Of a stretch of DNA of 26,680 bases, positions 1 through 11,300 are shown in pieces. Both the position numbers and the translations under genes were made by a program. A model generated the notes under the pieces. The model was not told the origin of the DNA. It made no database searches and saw only the letters and a program-made list of their open reading frames with translations. The stretch's first letter is position 1; every line of letters starts with the position of its first letter. Origin of the DNA: Bacteroidales bacterium (GTDB taxonomy: Bacteria > Bacteroidota > Bacteroidia > Bacteroidales > Paludibacteraceae); assembly GCA_900769555.1 (NCBI GenBank), contig CAAGHA010000150.1, positions 1-26,680 on the forward strand, written 5' to 3'.

Positions 1-620
1 ATGAAACGCACAGGGTCAATCGGCTCGATTGTAGCACCCGCCGTTACAATGAAGTGCTTACCTCGAAGGCTCTTTTTTTTTTCGTCAAACAGAGCCTCAA
101 CCTCTCGCACGATATCCTGTGGCTCGGCCATACGACCCTTACCCACAAGACCGCTGGCAAGTTCGCCCGACTGCGGCTCTATGATATGCACCCCGTCGGC
201 ACGCAGTTGCGCCATATTGCGCTGGGTTGCAACGTGGGCATACATATCCAAATCCATCGAAGGTGCAACAAACACCGGACATTTCGCAGACAAATATGTC
301 GTTAATAATAAATTATCCGCAATTCCGTTCGCCATCTTTCCCAAAGTATTCGCAGTAGCAGGTGCAATCAAATAGGCATCCGCCCACAATCCAAGCGAAA
401 CATGACTATTCCATGCTCCATTTTCAGGATCAAAAAAATCTACTGAAATTGGATTCTGAGAAAGTGTAGCCATCGTTAAGGGCGTGATGAACTGTTTTGC
501 CATAGGTGTCATTACTACTCTCACTTCTGCACCTCTTCGTTTCATTTCACGAACAACGGTAGCCACTTTATAAGCTGCTATCCCACCTGTAATACCTACT
601 ATGATTCTTTTACCTTTCAT
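1..620 (-). CDS. coaBC: CoaBC (Dfp): phosphopantothenoylcysteine decarboxylase / phosphopantothenate-cysteine ligase, N-terminal part
   Basis: Bifunctional cytosolic coenzyme A biosynthesis enzyme. CoaB joins 4'-phosphopantothenate to cysteine and the FMN-dependent CoaC domain decarboxylates the product. The window holds 206 codons and the gene runs off the left edge. Visible are the flavin-binding start GITGGIAAYK (residues 9-18), the active-site-type His73 in NSHVSLG, the PATANT motif (87-92), APSMDLDMY near 119-127, and the clamp SGELASGLVGKGR (151-163). After a lysine-rich linker (about 178-188) CoaB begins with IVTAGATIEPID. Where E. coli has Cys in the clamp, this protein has Ser156; I believe that is common outside Enterobacteria. 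The start ATG overlaps the stop of the upstream Wzz gene (ATGA), so translation is probably coupled. An A10 run lies in the linker but the frame stays open. GC content rises sharply beyond codon 126. Confidence 0.95.
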   Translation of the reverse strand, partial: MKGKRIIVGITGGIAAYKVATVVREMKRRGAEVRVVMTPMAKQFITPLTMATLSQNPISVDFFDPENGAWNSHVSLGLWADAYLIAPATANTLGKMANGIADNLLLTTYLSAKCPVFVAPSMDLDMYAHVATQRNMAQLRADGVHIIEPQSGELASGLVGKGRMAEPQDIVREVEALFDEKKKSLRGKHFIVTAGATIEPIDPVRF

Positions 621-1783
621 ACCTCATCCTCTTTTTTCTCTGCGGGTAAAACTGATGCTTCAGTTACCAATTGCTCTTTCATTTGCAAATAGTAACAAAA
701 GGCAACCAAAGCTAAACATGATAAGAATCCCCCTAAAAATCCTCCAATAACAATAGCTTTTGCTTTCCGCATCTTGTCATTAGGTAAAGGAAAAACAGGA
801 TGATCGATAACTTGAATTAGAGGTGTTTCTCGCGCCAAATCAAGTTTCAAAACCTCTATATTCTTTATCATTTCTGCATAAGATGTAGCCAATATTTGAA
901 TATCAGTATCCAATTTTCTCAATTGAACACCCACACTTTGTCTAACTGCATTCATATTCCCATCCGCATAATAAGCTCTACTACTCAATGCTTTGTCTAA
1001 TTCTTTACGAACAGAATCTGCCTGAATTTGAAATGAAGAAATATTTAGACGGGACAACTCGGTTTTTGTATTTACATAAAAAGAGGATACTTGAGCCAAA
1101 TGAGATGCTGCGAAAGCTTTTGCAAAATCTTCATCTGAATAGGTAAAAGCATATTCTACATACGACAATTTTTTATCCCTTTTCTCCACAGACACATTGG
1201 CTTGCAGTAATGCTCCTGCCTTCGCCAACAATATACTATCTTGAACACGTGTGAAGGTTGAGCGTTGTTGACCATAGGGAAATTCTACATCACAAATAGA
1301 TACTTTACCTTCTTCTGTCTCTTCGTCTAAATCCTCTCTCTCCATACATTTTACTCGCACACTATCACAAATCAAAGCATACTCCATAAACGTAATTGTA
1401 TCTCCATTATAAACAGTTGGGGAAAGCAATGTATTCTCAACCAAAGAGCGTGATTTAAACAACTCTAAAATATTATCTCCGCTAAATGCTCCCATAGAGT
1501 TAGAACCAAGTCCTAACAACGCAGAAATAGAACCCATTTGAGAAGCTGAAGAAGAGGATCCTCCAATCGTAAACACATATCTGGCTTCATATTTCGTTGT
1601 TCTTACACAAGCATAAATTAAACCAAAAACACCTCCTAATAAACCAACAACAACAACTATCCACCAATACTTCAGAAGGAAATCCCAATATACCTTCACA
1701 ATTTTCAATAGATCATTCAACGAAAAAGACTCCTCTTTCGTCTCACCCAACAACGACTTATATAGTTCTTCTAATTCTGCCAT
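617..1783 (-). CDS. Wzz/Wzc-type polysaccharide chain-length determinant
   Basis: Inner-membrane polysaccharide co-polymerase that would set the length of an exported polysaccharide (O-antigen-like or capsule). It has 388 residues in the classic two-helix layout: a short cytoplasmic N-terminus, TM1 about 40-60 (VVVVGLLGGVFGLIYACV), a long periplasmic part with helical, coiled-coil-like stretches, a proline-containing segment (IDHPVFPLPNDK) just before TM2 at about 342-366, and a short acidic tail. No Walker motifs follow TM2, so this is the kinase-less Wzz form rather than Wzc. It starts 7 bp after the SLBB export gene and its stop overlaps the coaBC start, so the three genes should form one operon. 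No glycosyltransferase or polymerase genes are nearby, so the polysaccharide it serves cannot be named. Confidence 0.88.
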   Translation of the reverse strand: MAELEELYKSLLGETKEESFSLNDLLKIVKVYWDFLLKYWWIVVVVGLLGGVFGLIYACVRTTKYEARYVFTIGGSSSSASQMGSISALLGLGSNSMGAFSGDNILELFKSRSLVENTLLSPTVYNGDTITFMEYALICDSVRVKCMEREDLDEETEEGKVSICDVEFPYGQQRSTFTRVQDSILLAKAGALLQANVSVEKRDKKLSYVEYAFTYSDEDFAKAFAASHLAQVSSFYVNTKTELSRLNISSFQIQADSVRKELDKALSSRAYYADGNMNAVRQSVGVQLRKLDTDIQILATSYAEMIKNIEVLKLDLARETPLIQVIDHPVFPLPNDKMRKAKAIVIGGFLGGFLSCLALVAFCYYLQMKEQLVTEASVLPAEKKEDEV

Positions 1784-1790
1784 ATCTTAA

Positions 1791-4235
1791 TTATTTATTA
1801 ACAACTGAAATTGCCGTCACAATCACTGATGCCATTGAGACTATAGAACCAAACAAAGAGACAAAAAACGATGCATTCTCTTTTGCATTATCAGATTTTG
1901 CAGGTTTTTCCGGCACAAAAATATGAGCTCCGGGTTCCACATCCGGATAATTCTTGAACCATAAGAAATGTCTGGTTGATTTTACTGCGCCGTTAGAATA
2001 TGCAACATAAACTTTTCGTTTACTTGCTCTATCACCAAATCCTCCTGCTCCTCTGATATATTTTCTCAAAGAAGATCCGGAATAAACCTCTTTGCCAGGA
2101 ACTTGAACTTCGCCACCAATTGTCACTGTCTGCATCTCTTTCGGAACAAAGATAATATCACCATCTTCAATATTCAAATCCACATCACACCCCGGTCTGT
2201 CAATGATTCGTTCCAATTTTATTCCAACCAAGTCTCTACGAGAACTTAACTCTTCTTTCAATTCCGAATCATTAACAGCATCAGTCTGATTCAACAACAT
2301 CTCCAATATCTTTTTGTCTCTCTGCTTCTCCGCTTCGGTTCTGTTAGATGTTCTGATCAAAAAAGCACCTTTTGGATAAGCATATTCTGTTACCCCTCCA
2401 CATCTTGCCATTGCATCTGAAATCTTCTCAGTCTTGCGTGTAATAGCATAATGCCCGGGCATTCTTACCTCGCCAATAATTTGAATAGTACCCAATCTTT
2501 CTAATCCCACTTTTGTACGAATCGTGATTTGGTCTCTCGGCTCAATCTTGAAATCACCGCCGGGACCGGACAAATCTTTTTCCATAGACATAACAAAAAC
2601 TTCTGTTTTCACATCATCAAATGCCAATTTCTCCTCGTCCCAAATTTGTCTTACCACCTCGATTTTTGTAGGGTCTGCTTCATCCTTAAACCCTTTCGCC
2701 ATAAAAACCACATCTTTCAATGTCATATTCTCATAATATGGGAATGAACCCGGCTCAAAAACTTGACCATAAATCGATATTCTTTTCTCTGAATTAAATT
2801 CGTCCTTCCCTCCAATCGTTACAATATCCTCTTTTTGCAACTCAATATTGAAATTTCCATCCATTAAATCTTTTACACTGAATGATATAATTTCCGGTGT
2901 CAAATCTTCTTGTAATCGAACCAAAGAGGCTTGTTCCATAAATGCATCTTCTGTCAAACCATTTGCCTTTGTTATCAAATCGCGCAAAGACATACCCTTC
3001 TCCAGCGCATAAACTCCGGGACGAAATACACTTCCAACAATCTGAACCCTATTGGTATATTTCTCTAATATTTCTCCCACTTGATAAATATCTCCGGATG
3101 CAGGTGTAAACATCCCAAACATCTCAGAAGGAACATCTGCTACACTCTTTTCACCTCCCATATTACGAGAAACAGAAATCCTCTCCGTATATGCAGCATC
3201 AATAAAACCTCCTGAATAATTTAACAAGTCTTGCAAAGTCTCCCCTTGCTTTAACTCATAAATACCATCACGTTTTACCGCTCCATTAATTGTAATCCTA
3301 CTTTGATAAGGGGGAACTTGAATAACATCCTGATCTTGCAGTGTTACATCACTAGGCATGACTCCTTTCATCAAAAATTCATACAAATCAACCTCTGCAA
3401 TTTGTTTTCCATCTCGAACAAGACGAATGCAACGCATTGAACCATTATTTGAAGGTCCTCCACATGCATTTAGTGCGTTAAAAACCGATGAAACAGACGT
3501 TAATGTATAACTTCCCGGATTTACAACCTCTCCCAATATATATACCTTTATTGATCTGATTTTATTGACTGATACAGATACAGAAGTTCTACCGGAAGCA
3601 ATTGTGCTATATACAGATGTCAACTTTTTCTTCAACAAATTTTCTGCTCGCTCGATTGTTAATCCATTTACTTGAATCAATCCCACACCGGGTATTCTTA
3701 CAGCTCCATCTTTAGAAACTGTCAAATCATACGTCGCTTCACTCATTCCATAGACATCCACATGCAAAACATCTGAAGGACCTATTTTGTAGTTTTTGGG
3801 AGTCGCAATATTCTGACCTGGCTCAAAAGACAACTTTGAATTGCTAAATAATGATGCCCCAAAAATTCTACTATCAACCTTATTGTGAGAAACAGCATTA
3901 TTTATCTTTTCAACTTCTTTCATATCAGAAACTCCTTCGGAAACCTCTGAAATTGTCACTTGATTTACCTGCGATTCTAACCTATTGATTCTTTGCTTTA
4001 ATTTCTCAAATTCGGATGAAGGCATGTTCTTAGCTTTCGCCATCTGTTCTACATCTGATAATGTATAACCGGCGTCCGTGTATTTTTTTACGAAGTCCGA
4101 AATTTGTGCATCAGATAAGTAATCTACCTTGACAGTATGCAAATTTTGCATAGAAATTTGAGCTGACAATCCTACACTAAAAAAGAAAAGCATTAGGAAT
4201 ATAAAAATTCTCCTCACCATATATTTGAAATTCAT
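1791..4235 (-). CDS. Polysaccharide export protein with Poly_export and about six SLBB domains (Wza-like)
   Basis: Outer-membrane or periplasmic exporter for surface polysaccharide, partner of the Wzz protein encoded next. It has 814 residues, about twice the size of E. coli Wza because of repeated SLBB modules. The N-terminal signal peptide (about 7-25, ending GLSAQ) has no lipobox cysteine. A predicted helical segment (about 40-95) follows, then the Poly_export domain (about 147-225, KIGPSDVLHVDVYG). SLBB units begin near residues 229, 313, 396, 485, 583 and 702, each with a G-x-V-x-x-P/D-G-x-Y-like strand and a GG-type turn. A C-terminal hydrophobic helix (about 788-812) is present. The start could be Met1 or Met6 (MVRRIF); the predicted transcription start lies only about 12 nt before Met1, so Met6 at 4220 is a real alternative. 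First gene of the leftward operon. Confidence 0.88.
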   Translation of the reverse strand: MNFKYMVRRIFIFLMLFFFSVGLSAQISMQNLHTVKVDYLSDAQISDFVKKYTDAGYTLSDVEQMAKAKNMPSSEFEKLKQRINRLESQVNQVTISEVSEGVSDMKEVEKINNAVSHNKVDSRIFGASLFSNSKLSFEPGQNIATPKNYKIGPSDVLHVDVYGMSEATYDLTVSKDGAVRIPGVGLIQVNGLTIERAENLLKKKLTSVYSTIASGRTSVSVSVNKIRSIKVYILGEVVNPGSYTLTSVSSVFNALNACGGPSNNGSMRCIRLVRDGKQIAEVDLYEFLMKGVMPSDVTLQDQDVIQVPPYQSRITINGAVKRDGIYELKQGETLQDLLNYSGGFIDAAYTERISVSRNMGGEKSVADVPSEMFGMFTPASGDIYQVGEILEKYTNRVQIVGSVFRPGVYALEKGMSLRDLITKANGLTEDAFMEQASLVRLQEDLTPEIISFSVKDLMDGNFNIELQKEDIVTIGGKDEFNSEKRISIYGQVFEPGSFPYYENMTLKDVVFMAKGFKDEADPTKIEVVRQIWDEEKLAFDDVKTEVFVMSMEKDLSGPGGDFKIEPRDQITIRTKVGLERLGTIQIIGEVRMPGHYAITRKTEKISDAMARCGGVTEYAYPKGAFLIRTSNRTEAEKQRDKKILEMLLNQTDAVNDSELKEELSSRRDLVGIKLERIIDRPGCDVDLNIEDGDIIFVPKEMQTVTIGGEVQVPGKEVYSGSSLRKYIRGAGGFGDRASKRKVYVAYSNGAVKSTRHFLWFKNYPDVEPGAHIFVPEKPAKSDNAKENASFFVSLFGSIVSMASVIVTAISVVNK

Positions 4236-4253
4236 TTTTTACATAATAATCTG

Positions 4254-4285
4254 CAAAATTAATTTTTTTCATTGGATTTGCCAAA
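4254..4285 (-). promoter_or_regulatory. Bacteroidota-type promoter for the polysaccharide export operon
   Basis: Read on the minus strand: a -33 box TTTG (4285-4282), a 20 bp spacer and a -7 box TAATTTTG (4261-4254), an exact match to the Bacteroidota primary sigma consensus. Transcription would start near 4247, about 12 nt before the first possible ATG of the SLBB gene. Confidence 0.7.
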
Positions 4286-4484
4286 TTAAGATGCGGTTTT
4301 AAAAGTTCTAGAATGGGTTAAATTTACTGAAATTGATTTATTTAGTAGTAAAACACTTATAAGAATACCTCAAAGTTACATCTCATTATTTTACCTATCA
4401 ACTTGAGATCGACTAAAAAAATAGATCGAAAAGCAGGTAAAACAGAGCTAATTCACGTTATTTGGAGCAGATTTGATGGGAATT

Positions 4485-4515
4485 TTTGAAAAGTGTGAAA
4501 TTTCTGCTACCTTTG
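4485..4515 (+). promoter_or_regulatory. Bacteroidota-type promoter for ruvA-sprA
   Basis: TTTG (4485-4488), 19 bp spacer, TACCTTTG (4508-4515): an exact fit to the -33/-7 consensus. The predicted transcription start is near 4522. No other promoter is visible before sprA, so it probably serves both ruvA and sprA. Confidence 0.7.
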
Positions 4516-4718
4516 CAGTCAATTTCAAAACTTAAGAGGCTGTTTAAATTATTGCGATTACACAACTTCGAACGTTTTGTTTCGGCATATTGAAATTATT
4601 TTTGCTCTATTTCATTTATCTATTGGGTAATGATTCATCACTAACTTCAAAAGAGTTTTCAATTGTGCATAAAATAAAAATTTAAAACGATTTCTAAAAT
4701 TGGAAAATTATATAGAAA

Positions 4719-5297
4719 ATGTTTGATTATATCAAAGGTGATATTACAGATTTGAAGCCAACGGCTGTTGTGATTGAAACGGGACAAATCGGTTTTTTAC
4801 TAAATGTTTCCCTTAATACATACGCTAAAATTGAAGGGCAAGCGAATGCAAAGCTATATATTCATGAGGTGATACGTGAAGATTCTTTCTCTCTGTATGG
4901 GTTTGCTGAAAAAGAGGAACGAGATGCTTTCTTATTGTTAATCTCCGTATCCGGTGTTGGTGCCAATACGGCAAGAACAATTCTATCATCTTTCTCCGTT
5001 GAAGAGTTATGCGCTTTTATCAGTTCCGGGAATGTAAATCAATTAAAAGGTATAAAAGGAATCGGTCTAAAAACAGCACAAAGGATTATCGTTGATTTAA
5101 AAGACAAAATGGAAGGAATTTCTTCTTGCGATTTAACATTAACCGAAAACAAAGATAGAGAAGAAGCCTTAGCTGCTCTTACAGTTCTAGGATTTCTTCC
5201 AAGCAATTCTACGAAAGTTGTAGATGCAATTCTGAAAGATTCTCCAACTCTTCCGTTAGAAAAATTAATTAAAGAGGCACTAAAACGATTAAGATAA
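4719..5297 (+). CDS. ruvA: Holliday junction branch migration protein RuvA
   Basis: DNA-binding subunit of the RuvAB branch-migration motor. RuvA tetramers hold the four-way junction while RuvB rings pump DNA. It has 192 residues, the usual size. The N-terminal OB-fold begins MFDYIKGDITDL. Two helix-hairpin-helix motifs follow: VSGVGANTARTIL (about residue 77) and IKGIGLKTAQRI (about residue 111). A flexible linker leads to the C-terminal RuvB-binding three-helix domain (about 145-192, REEALAALTVLGF). Only 29 bp separate it from sprA and there is no terminator, so the two are very likely co-transcribed. The same ruvA-sov neighbourhood is, as I recall, present in Porphyromonas gingivalis. Confidence 0.95.
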   Translation: MFDYIKGDITDLKPTAVVIETGQIGFLLNVSLNTYAKIEGQANAKLYIHEVIREDSFSLYGFAEKEERDAFLLLISVSGVGANTARTILSSFSVEELCAFISSGNVNQLKGIKGIGLKTAQRIIVDLKDKMEGISSCDLTLTENKDREEALAALTVLGFLPSNSTKVVDAILKDSPTLPLEKLIKEALKRLR

Positions 5298-5326
5298 CGT
5301 TCTTAATATCTACAAAGAATAAAAAA

Positions 5327-8300
5327 TTGAAAGAATTAGTTAAATACATAATCGGCATTACTCTAGTAATCAGTGGAATATTAGCCTTTTCTGCATATGC
5401 TCAAAAGGTTGCTACTGATTATATAGTATCACCAACTGAAAAGGAAGAAAAGGAGAAAAAAGATTCTGCCGATCTTCATTTCCCCATCAAAAAAGAGATA
5501 GTAACTTACGATGATTTTAAGGGGAAAAGTGCAGCTGATTTAGAAGATCCTTCTAACGTCACCAAAGACGTTATCTACGACCCGAACTCAGGATATTACA
5601 TCTATCGCACGAAAATAGGTGATATGGATATCGTAACTCCTTTTGTTTTAAGCGAAGATGAGTATAGAGCACACTCCTTGCAAGAGTCTATGAACTCTTA
5701 TTGGGCAGAAAAAGCAAAAAGTAATACCGATGGAGGAAATAAGTTTTCTTTAAGTGAAATGAAAATCGGGTTAGGAAAAACCGGTGACAAAATTTTTGGT
5801 CCCGGTGGTATTCAACTGAAAACTCAGGGTTCTGTTGACCTTGATTTTGGATTCACCATTTCTAAAAGGGAAAATCCTACTATCTCCGAAAATAATCGTG
5901 TAAATACTATTTTTGACTTCGATACAAAAATTCAACTCTCGGCCAATGGATCTGTGGGTGACAAAATTAATTTCAACCTTAATTACAATACAGAAGCAAC
6001 TTTTAATGCCGACCAAAGTTTGGTTAATTTGGGCTACAAAGGTGATGAGGATGATATCATCCAACGAATTGAAGCGGGTAATGTTAGTTTGCCACTTTCA
6101 TCTTCACTGATTTCCGGTAGTACTGACCTATTCGGATTCCGTACCGACTTACAGTTTGGGAAATTGAAGGTCTCTGCTATAATTTCACAACAAGAATCCG
6201 AAAGAAAAACTATATCGACAGAAGGAGCGCAAACAACGGAATTTGAATTAATTCCAACAGAATACGAGGATAACAGACACTTCTTCTTGTCAACTTACTT
6301 CTATGATCATTATGACGAATGGGCAAAGAATGCTCCTAATCCTCAATCCGGAATCGTTATCAATAAAGTGGAAATCTGGACAACTAATTCCAATAGCTCT
6401 TCTTCCAATTATACAACAAGAAACATTGTCGCGCTGACTGATTTAGGTGAAACTTATGATGAAAAGGGATTGTCTGAAAAGTTGCCTCAAAATGGAACAA
6501 CCTATGACAGAATCAAAAACAATCGCAATTTAAGAGATATTCAAACGGTCTCTTATGAGTTGAGTACTCTTCCGAAAGAAAACGGTGATACAATGATCGC
6601 AACAAAAGATTATGAAATATTAAATAACGCAAAATTATTGAATCAATCTGAGTATATCTTAAACAAAGAGTTAGGGTATATTTCGTTAAAAAGTTCTGTT
6701 AATCCTGAAAATATTGTCGCTGTTGCATACGAATATACAAAAGGTGGGAAAATTTATCGTGTGGGTGAATTAACTACATCATTAACCGATACGTCCAAAA
6801 CTTCTACCCAAAACATATTCGTTAAATTGGTTAAGAGTTCTATTCCTGATCCTTCTAATAAACGGTTGTGGAACTTGACCATGAAAAATATTTATTCCTT
6901 GGGTGCATACAATATTCCTCCTGAAAATTTTGAGGTGGAAATTAAATATTATTTCCAAAGTGATTCTGTTACTTCTTATTTAACTTATATCCCGGCTCTC
7001 AGCAACAAGAATTTGTTACACGTCTTGAACATGGATAGGTTAAATAAACGTCAAAAGGCTATGCCGGATGGCTACTTTGACTATATCGAAGGCTATACTG
7101 TTCACTCCTCAACAGGACGTATTATCTTCCTTTCTACGCGTCCGTTCGACACCGGAATAAAGAGGGGCTACGGAAATATTCCAAATGTTGAGAAATATAC
7201 CTTCCCGGAGTTATATGACACAACATTAACCATTGCAGAACAATGCACAGAAAAGAATAAGTTTATAATCACAGGAGAGTATAGTTCTACATCCGGTTCT
7301 GAAATACGATTGGGTGTAACGAACATCGCAAGAGGTTCTGTTCGCGTTACAGCCGGAGGTCGTACATTGACAGAGGGAACCGGTTATACCGTAGATTATA
7401 ACTTGGGTATCGTCAAAATTTTGGATGAAACTGCTTTAGCTTCTAATTCGCCTATAGATGTTTCGGTTGAAAGTCAATCGTTCTTTAATACGCAAAGAAA
7501 ATCTCTATTGGGTACAAATTTGGAGTATGCTTTTTCTGATAAGTTTACTCTTGGTGGTACAGTTCTTCACCTCTCTGAAAAACCTTTGACTCAAAAGGTG
7601 AACATGGGAAATGAACCTATCTCCAATACTATATGGGGCATGAATGGAACATTTAAATCGGATTGGCAATGGCTTACTTCTGTCATTGATAAAATACCAC
7701 TTATCAATGCAACTGCACCATCTTCGATTGCTTTGTCAGGTGAATTTGCTCAATTGTTACCGGGTCATAATAAAGCTGTTAACCAAGATGATTATGGGAC
7801 TTCGTACATTGACGACTTCGAGGGTACCGAGTCTTCTATCAACATCAAAAATCCTACTGCATGGGCATTGGCAAGTACTCCGAAAATTAGTGATAACCCG
7901 TCGTATGTCTCTGACGATAGATATAAGTTGTATGACAAATATTTTATTGCGAAGAATGATACTTTTTGGGAAGAACATTTGAATCCTACTGATTTAAAAA
8001 ATGTTAGATATAATATCAATCGTGCGCACATCTCATGGTATTATATTGACCAAATATTCACCAACGGAAATGCAAACACTCCTAAACACATTAAAAACGA
8101 TAAAGAGATGCTTTCTCATCACTACGTGAGACCGGTTATCGAACAAGAGATTTATCAAGATAAAGACCCTATTTTTGGAGAATCATCTACACTTCAAACT
8201 TTACATCTTCATTATTATCCGAGAGAGAGAGGAGCCTACAACATGGATGTTGGTGGAATGAACGAAGAAGGTTACTTAGAAAATCCCGGAAATCGTTGGG

Positions 8301-11300
8301 CAGGTATCATGCGAAAATTGGATAATACCAACTTTGAAACATCCAATATTGAATACTTAGAGTTTTGGTTGATGGATCCGTTCATATATGAAGGTATTGA
8401 TACGAGTATGAATGCTTCTCCCGGTCAATTGGTATTCAATTTGGGAAGTGTATCTGAAGATGTCCTAAAAGATGGTAGAAAAGCTTTTGAGAATGGATTA
8501 CCAACTTCTAATAATAATGCGGCTATCGATTCTACTGTATGGGGTCGCGTACCTCGATTAACATCTATAACCAACTCATTTGACAACTCCTACTTGTATC
8601 AACAAGATTTGGGGTTGGATGGTATCTCTAACGATGATGAATACAAATTCTTCATTTATAGTAAATATTACGATAGCATTAATAGTAAAGTAACCGGAAA
8701 AACAAAATTGAGATGGGCAGAGGAGGCATTCTCTCCTTTGTCGGACCCCGCCGGCGATAATTTCCACTATTTTAGAGGAAATGACTATGATGAACAAGAA
8801 TTGGATATCTTTAATCGCTACAAGTATTACAATGGTGTTGAAGGAAATTCTACCGCAAATTCTAACGAATTTACTTCTACAGCAACAACTTCTCCTGATT
8901 CTGAAGATTTAAATGGAGATAATACTCTGAACGAAACAGAACAATATTATGAATATATTGTACAAATTGCCAAAGATAAGTTTGATGAAGCAGAGTGGGA
9001 AAATAACTTCATTACAAACATGGTAGAATCAACCGTTGAACTTAAAAACGGAAATACCGAAAATGTTAAGTGGTATCAATTCAGAATTCCAATCAACACA
9101 AATAGAAAACGTGCTGAAGGTGGCATTAGCGACTTCCGCTCTATCCGATTTATCCGTATGTATATGACAGGATTTGAAAAGGAAGAACATTTACGTTTTG
9201 GAGAATTGCAATTCGTACGCACAGATTGGAGAGTCTATGAGAAAAATGATAAACTCATCGATTATAGTATAGCTAACAAGTTAAAACATACCGGTAGAAT
9301 CGATATTTCATCTGTCTGCATCGAAAATGACTCGCGTAAAAAACCTGTTGGTTACCAATTGCCTCCGGGCATAGATAGAACCATAGACCCAAGCCAGATG
9401 CAATTGACCGAAGAGAATGAACAGGCCATGGTGCTAAAAATTGATAGTTTGGAACCTAATGATGCTCGCGCAGTTTATAAAACAATTACATTGGATACTC
9501 GCCAGTATAAACGTTTCAAAATGTTTGTTCACGCTGAGGAGTTGATTGATGGAGAAAATATTCCTGATAATCGCCTATACGCATTCGTTCGTTTTGGATC
9601 CGACTTTACACAAAATTATTACGAGTATCGTATTCCATTGAAGATTACCCCGGCAGGAGCAATCGACCAATATTCTGTATGGCCTCAAGAAAATAATTTT
9701 GATTTTGAATTTGAGATGTTGACCAACCTGAAGTTGGAACGTGATAAGAAGAAAAATGCAGGTCAAGTGCGATATAACGAACGTTACACCAAAATGCATG
9801 GAAATAATACTATGGCCGTTATTGGGTCACCATCATTTGGAGACATCTCTTCCATGATGATTGGTATCGTTAACGAGGATGATGTAACTCATAGTGCAGA
9901 AATATGGGTGAACGAAATGCGTATGTCCGGCTACGATGAAGAGGGTGGTTGGGCTGCCATCGCAAACTTAGGTATTGTATTTTCTGACTTAGGTTCTTTA
10001 ACAGTAGGAGGACAAATTGAAACGGTTGGATTTGGTAATATAGAAGATAATATCACCGATAGAAATCAAGAAGATTTCTATGAATATAACATTACCGCTG
10101 CTGTTCAGTTAGGTAAATTATTCCCTGAAAAAGCAAAAGTAAATTTACCATTTACCTACACAAGAACACATCAACGTACCTCTCCTAAGTATGACCCAAT
10201 GAATACTGATACAGAGCTAGAAAAGACATTAGATAACTTTGATCTTGAACGTGAAAAGGATTCCATCAAAGCAATGTCTCAAACTGATAAGGTATATCAA
10301 AGTTATACTCTTAACAACGTACGCGTAGGAATCACCAGCAAAACGCCTATGCCGTATGACCCTGCTAACTTCTCTTTCAGCTTGGGTTACAACGAATCTG
10401 TGGAGAAGAATCCGGAGGTGGAATACGAAAAAATTAAGAATTACAAAGGTACTTTCAACTACGTTTATTCAATCAATCCAAAACCTGTTGAGCCTTTTAA
10501 GAAAGTAAAATTCTTAAAATCAAACAATTGGAAGTTGATTCGTGACTTTAATTTCTACTATATCCCTAAAAACATTGCTTTCAGTACTTCCATGACTAGG
10601 TATTATGAGGAGATTCAATCTCGTAATTACAACTCTCCTATCATGAAAGATACAACCTTCCAATACATGTCTTACGACAAAAATTGGCTATGGGACAGAA
10701 CTTCAGATATCAAGTGGGATTTAACACGAACGTTGAAACTTCGTTTCACTTCTGCAACGAACTCAGAAATCAATGAGATTATTCGTTCTTCGGATGATAA
10801 TCGTTTGGTAAATATTCCTATCAACAAAGAGTATCTTCGTGATATCAACTACTTTGATTGGTATGAACAATGGAAGGATACCGTTTGGAGCAGTATTAAA
10901 GACTTTGGAGAACCGGTATCTTATGAACAGAAGTTTACGGCAAGTTATGCGCTTCCAATCAATAAGTTACCTTACTTGGATTGGATTACTTCTAATGCTC
11001 AATACAATGCCAACTACCAATGGGATAAAGGAACTATCTTAACACTAGGAGAAAGTCCTATTACCGGTAATATGATGGAAAATGTTAGGAATTGGAACGG
11101 AGATGTTCGCTTTAATTTCGAAAATTTCTACAATAAATTCCCTTACTTGAAAGAGTTGAATAGAAAGATGAACAACAAATATTCAACAAAGAAAAAGGGG
11201 AAAGAGCCTCAAAAACCAAAGAACTACGAACGTAAACGTTTAAGACTTAAGGCAGGTAATAAAACCCGTATCAACCACAGATTAAATTCTACGAAATTAA

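Larger units (their letters stand above)
4236..4718. other. Intergenic region between the divergent export operon and ruvA-sprA
   Basis: 483 bp without a credible gene. It holds the leftward promoter at 4254-4285 and the rightward promoter at 4485-4515, leaving ruvA a leader of nearly 200 nt. Around 4301-4371 there is a stretch (AAAAGTTCTAGAATGG, then GATTTATT, then TATAAGAATACCTC) that loosely resembles the dispersed repeat seen at 12931, 15810 and 26195; if related, it is badly decayed. I see no strong hairpin or riboswitch in the long leader. Confidence 0.5.

Noticed and set aside
140..170. CoaC clamp has Ser where E. coli has the catalytic Cys.
   Set aside because: I recall the ASG form in many non-enteric bacteria, so it is probably a normal lineage variant and not a dead enzyme.
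1..375. An open 124-codon rightward reading frame.
   Set aside because: It lies antisense to coaBC, which has clear family motifs; the open frame is a by-product of the GC-rich segment.
4536..4549. GAGGCTGTTTAAAT resembles ends of some insertion sequences.
   Set aside because: Only one end is seen, with no partner, target duplication or transposase; it lies in the ruvA leader and may be chance.
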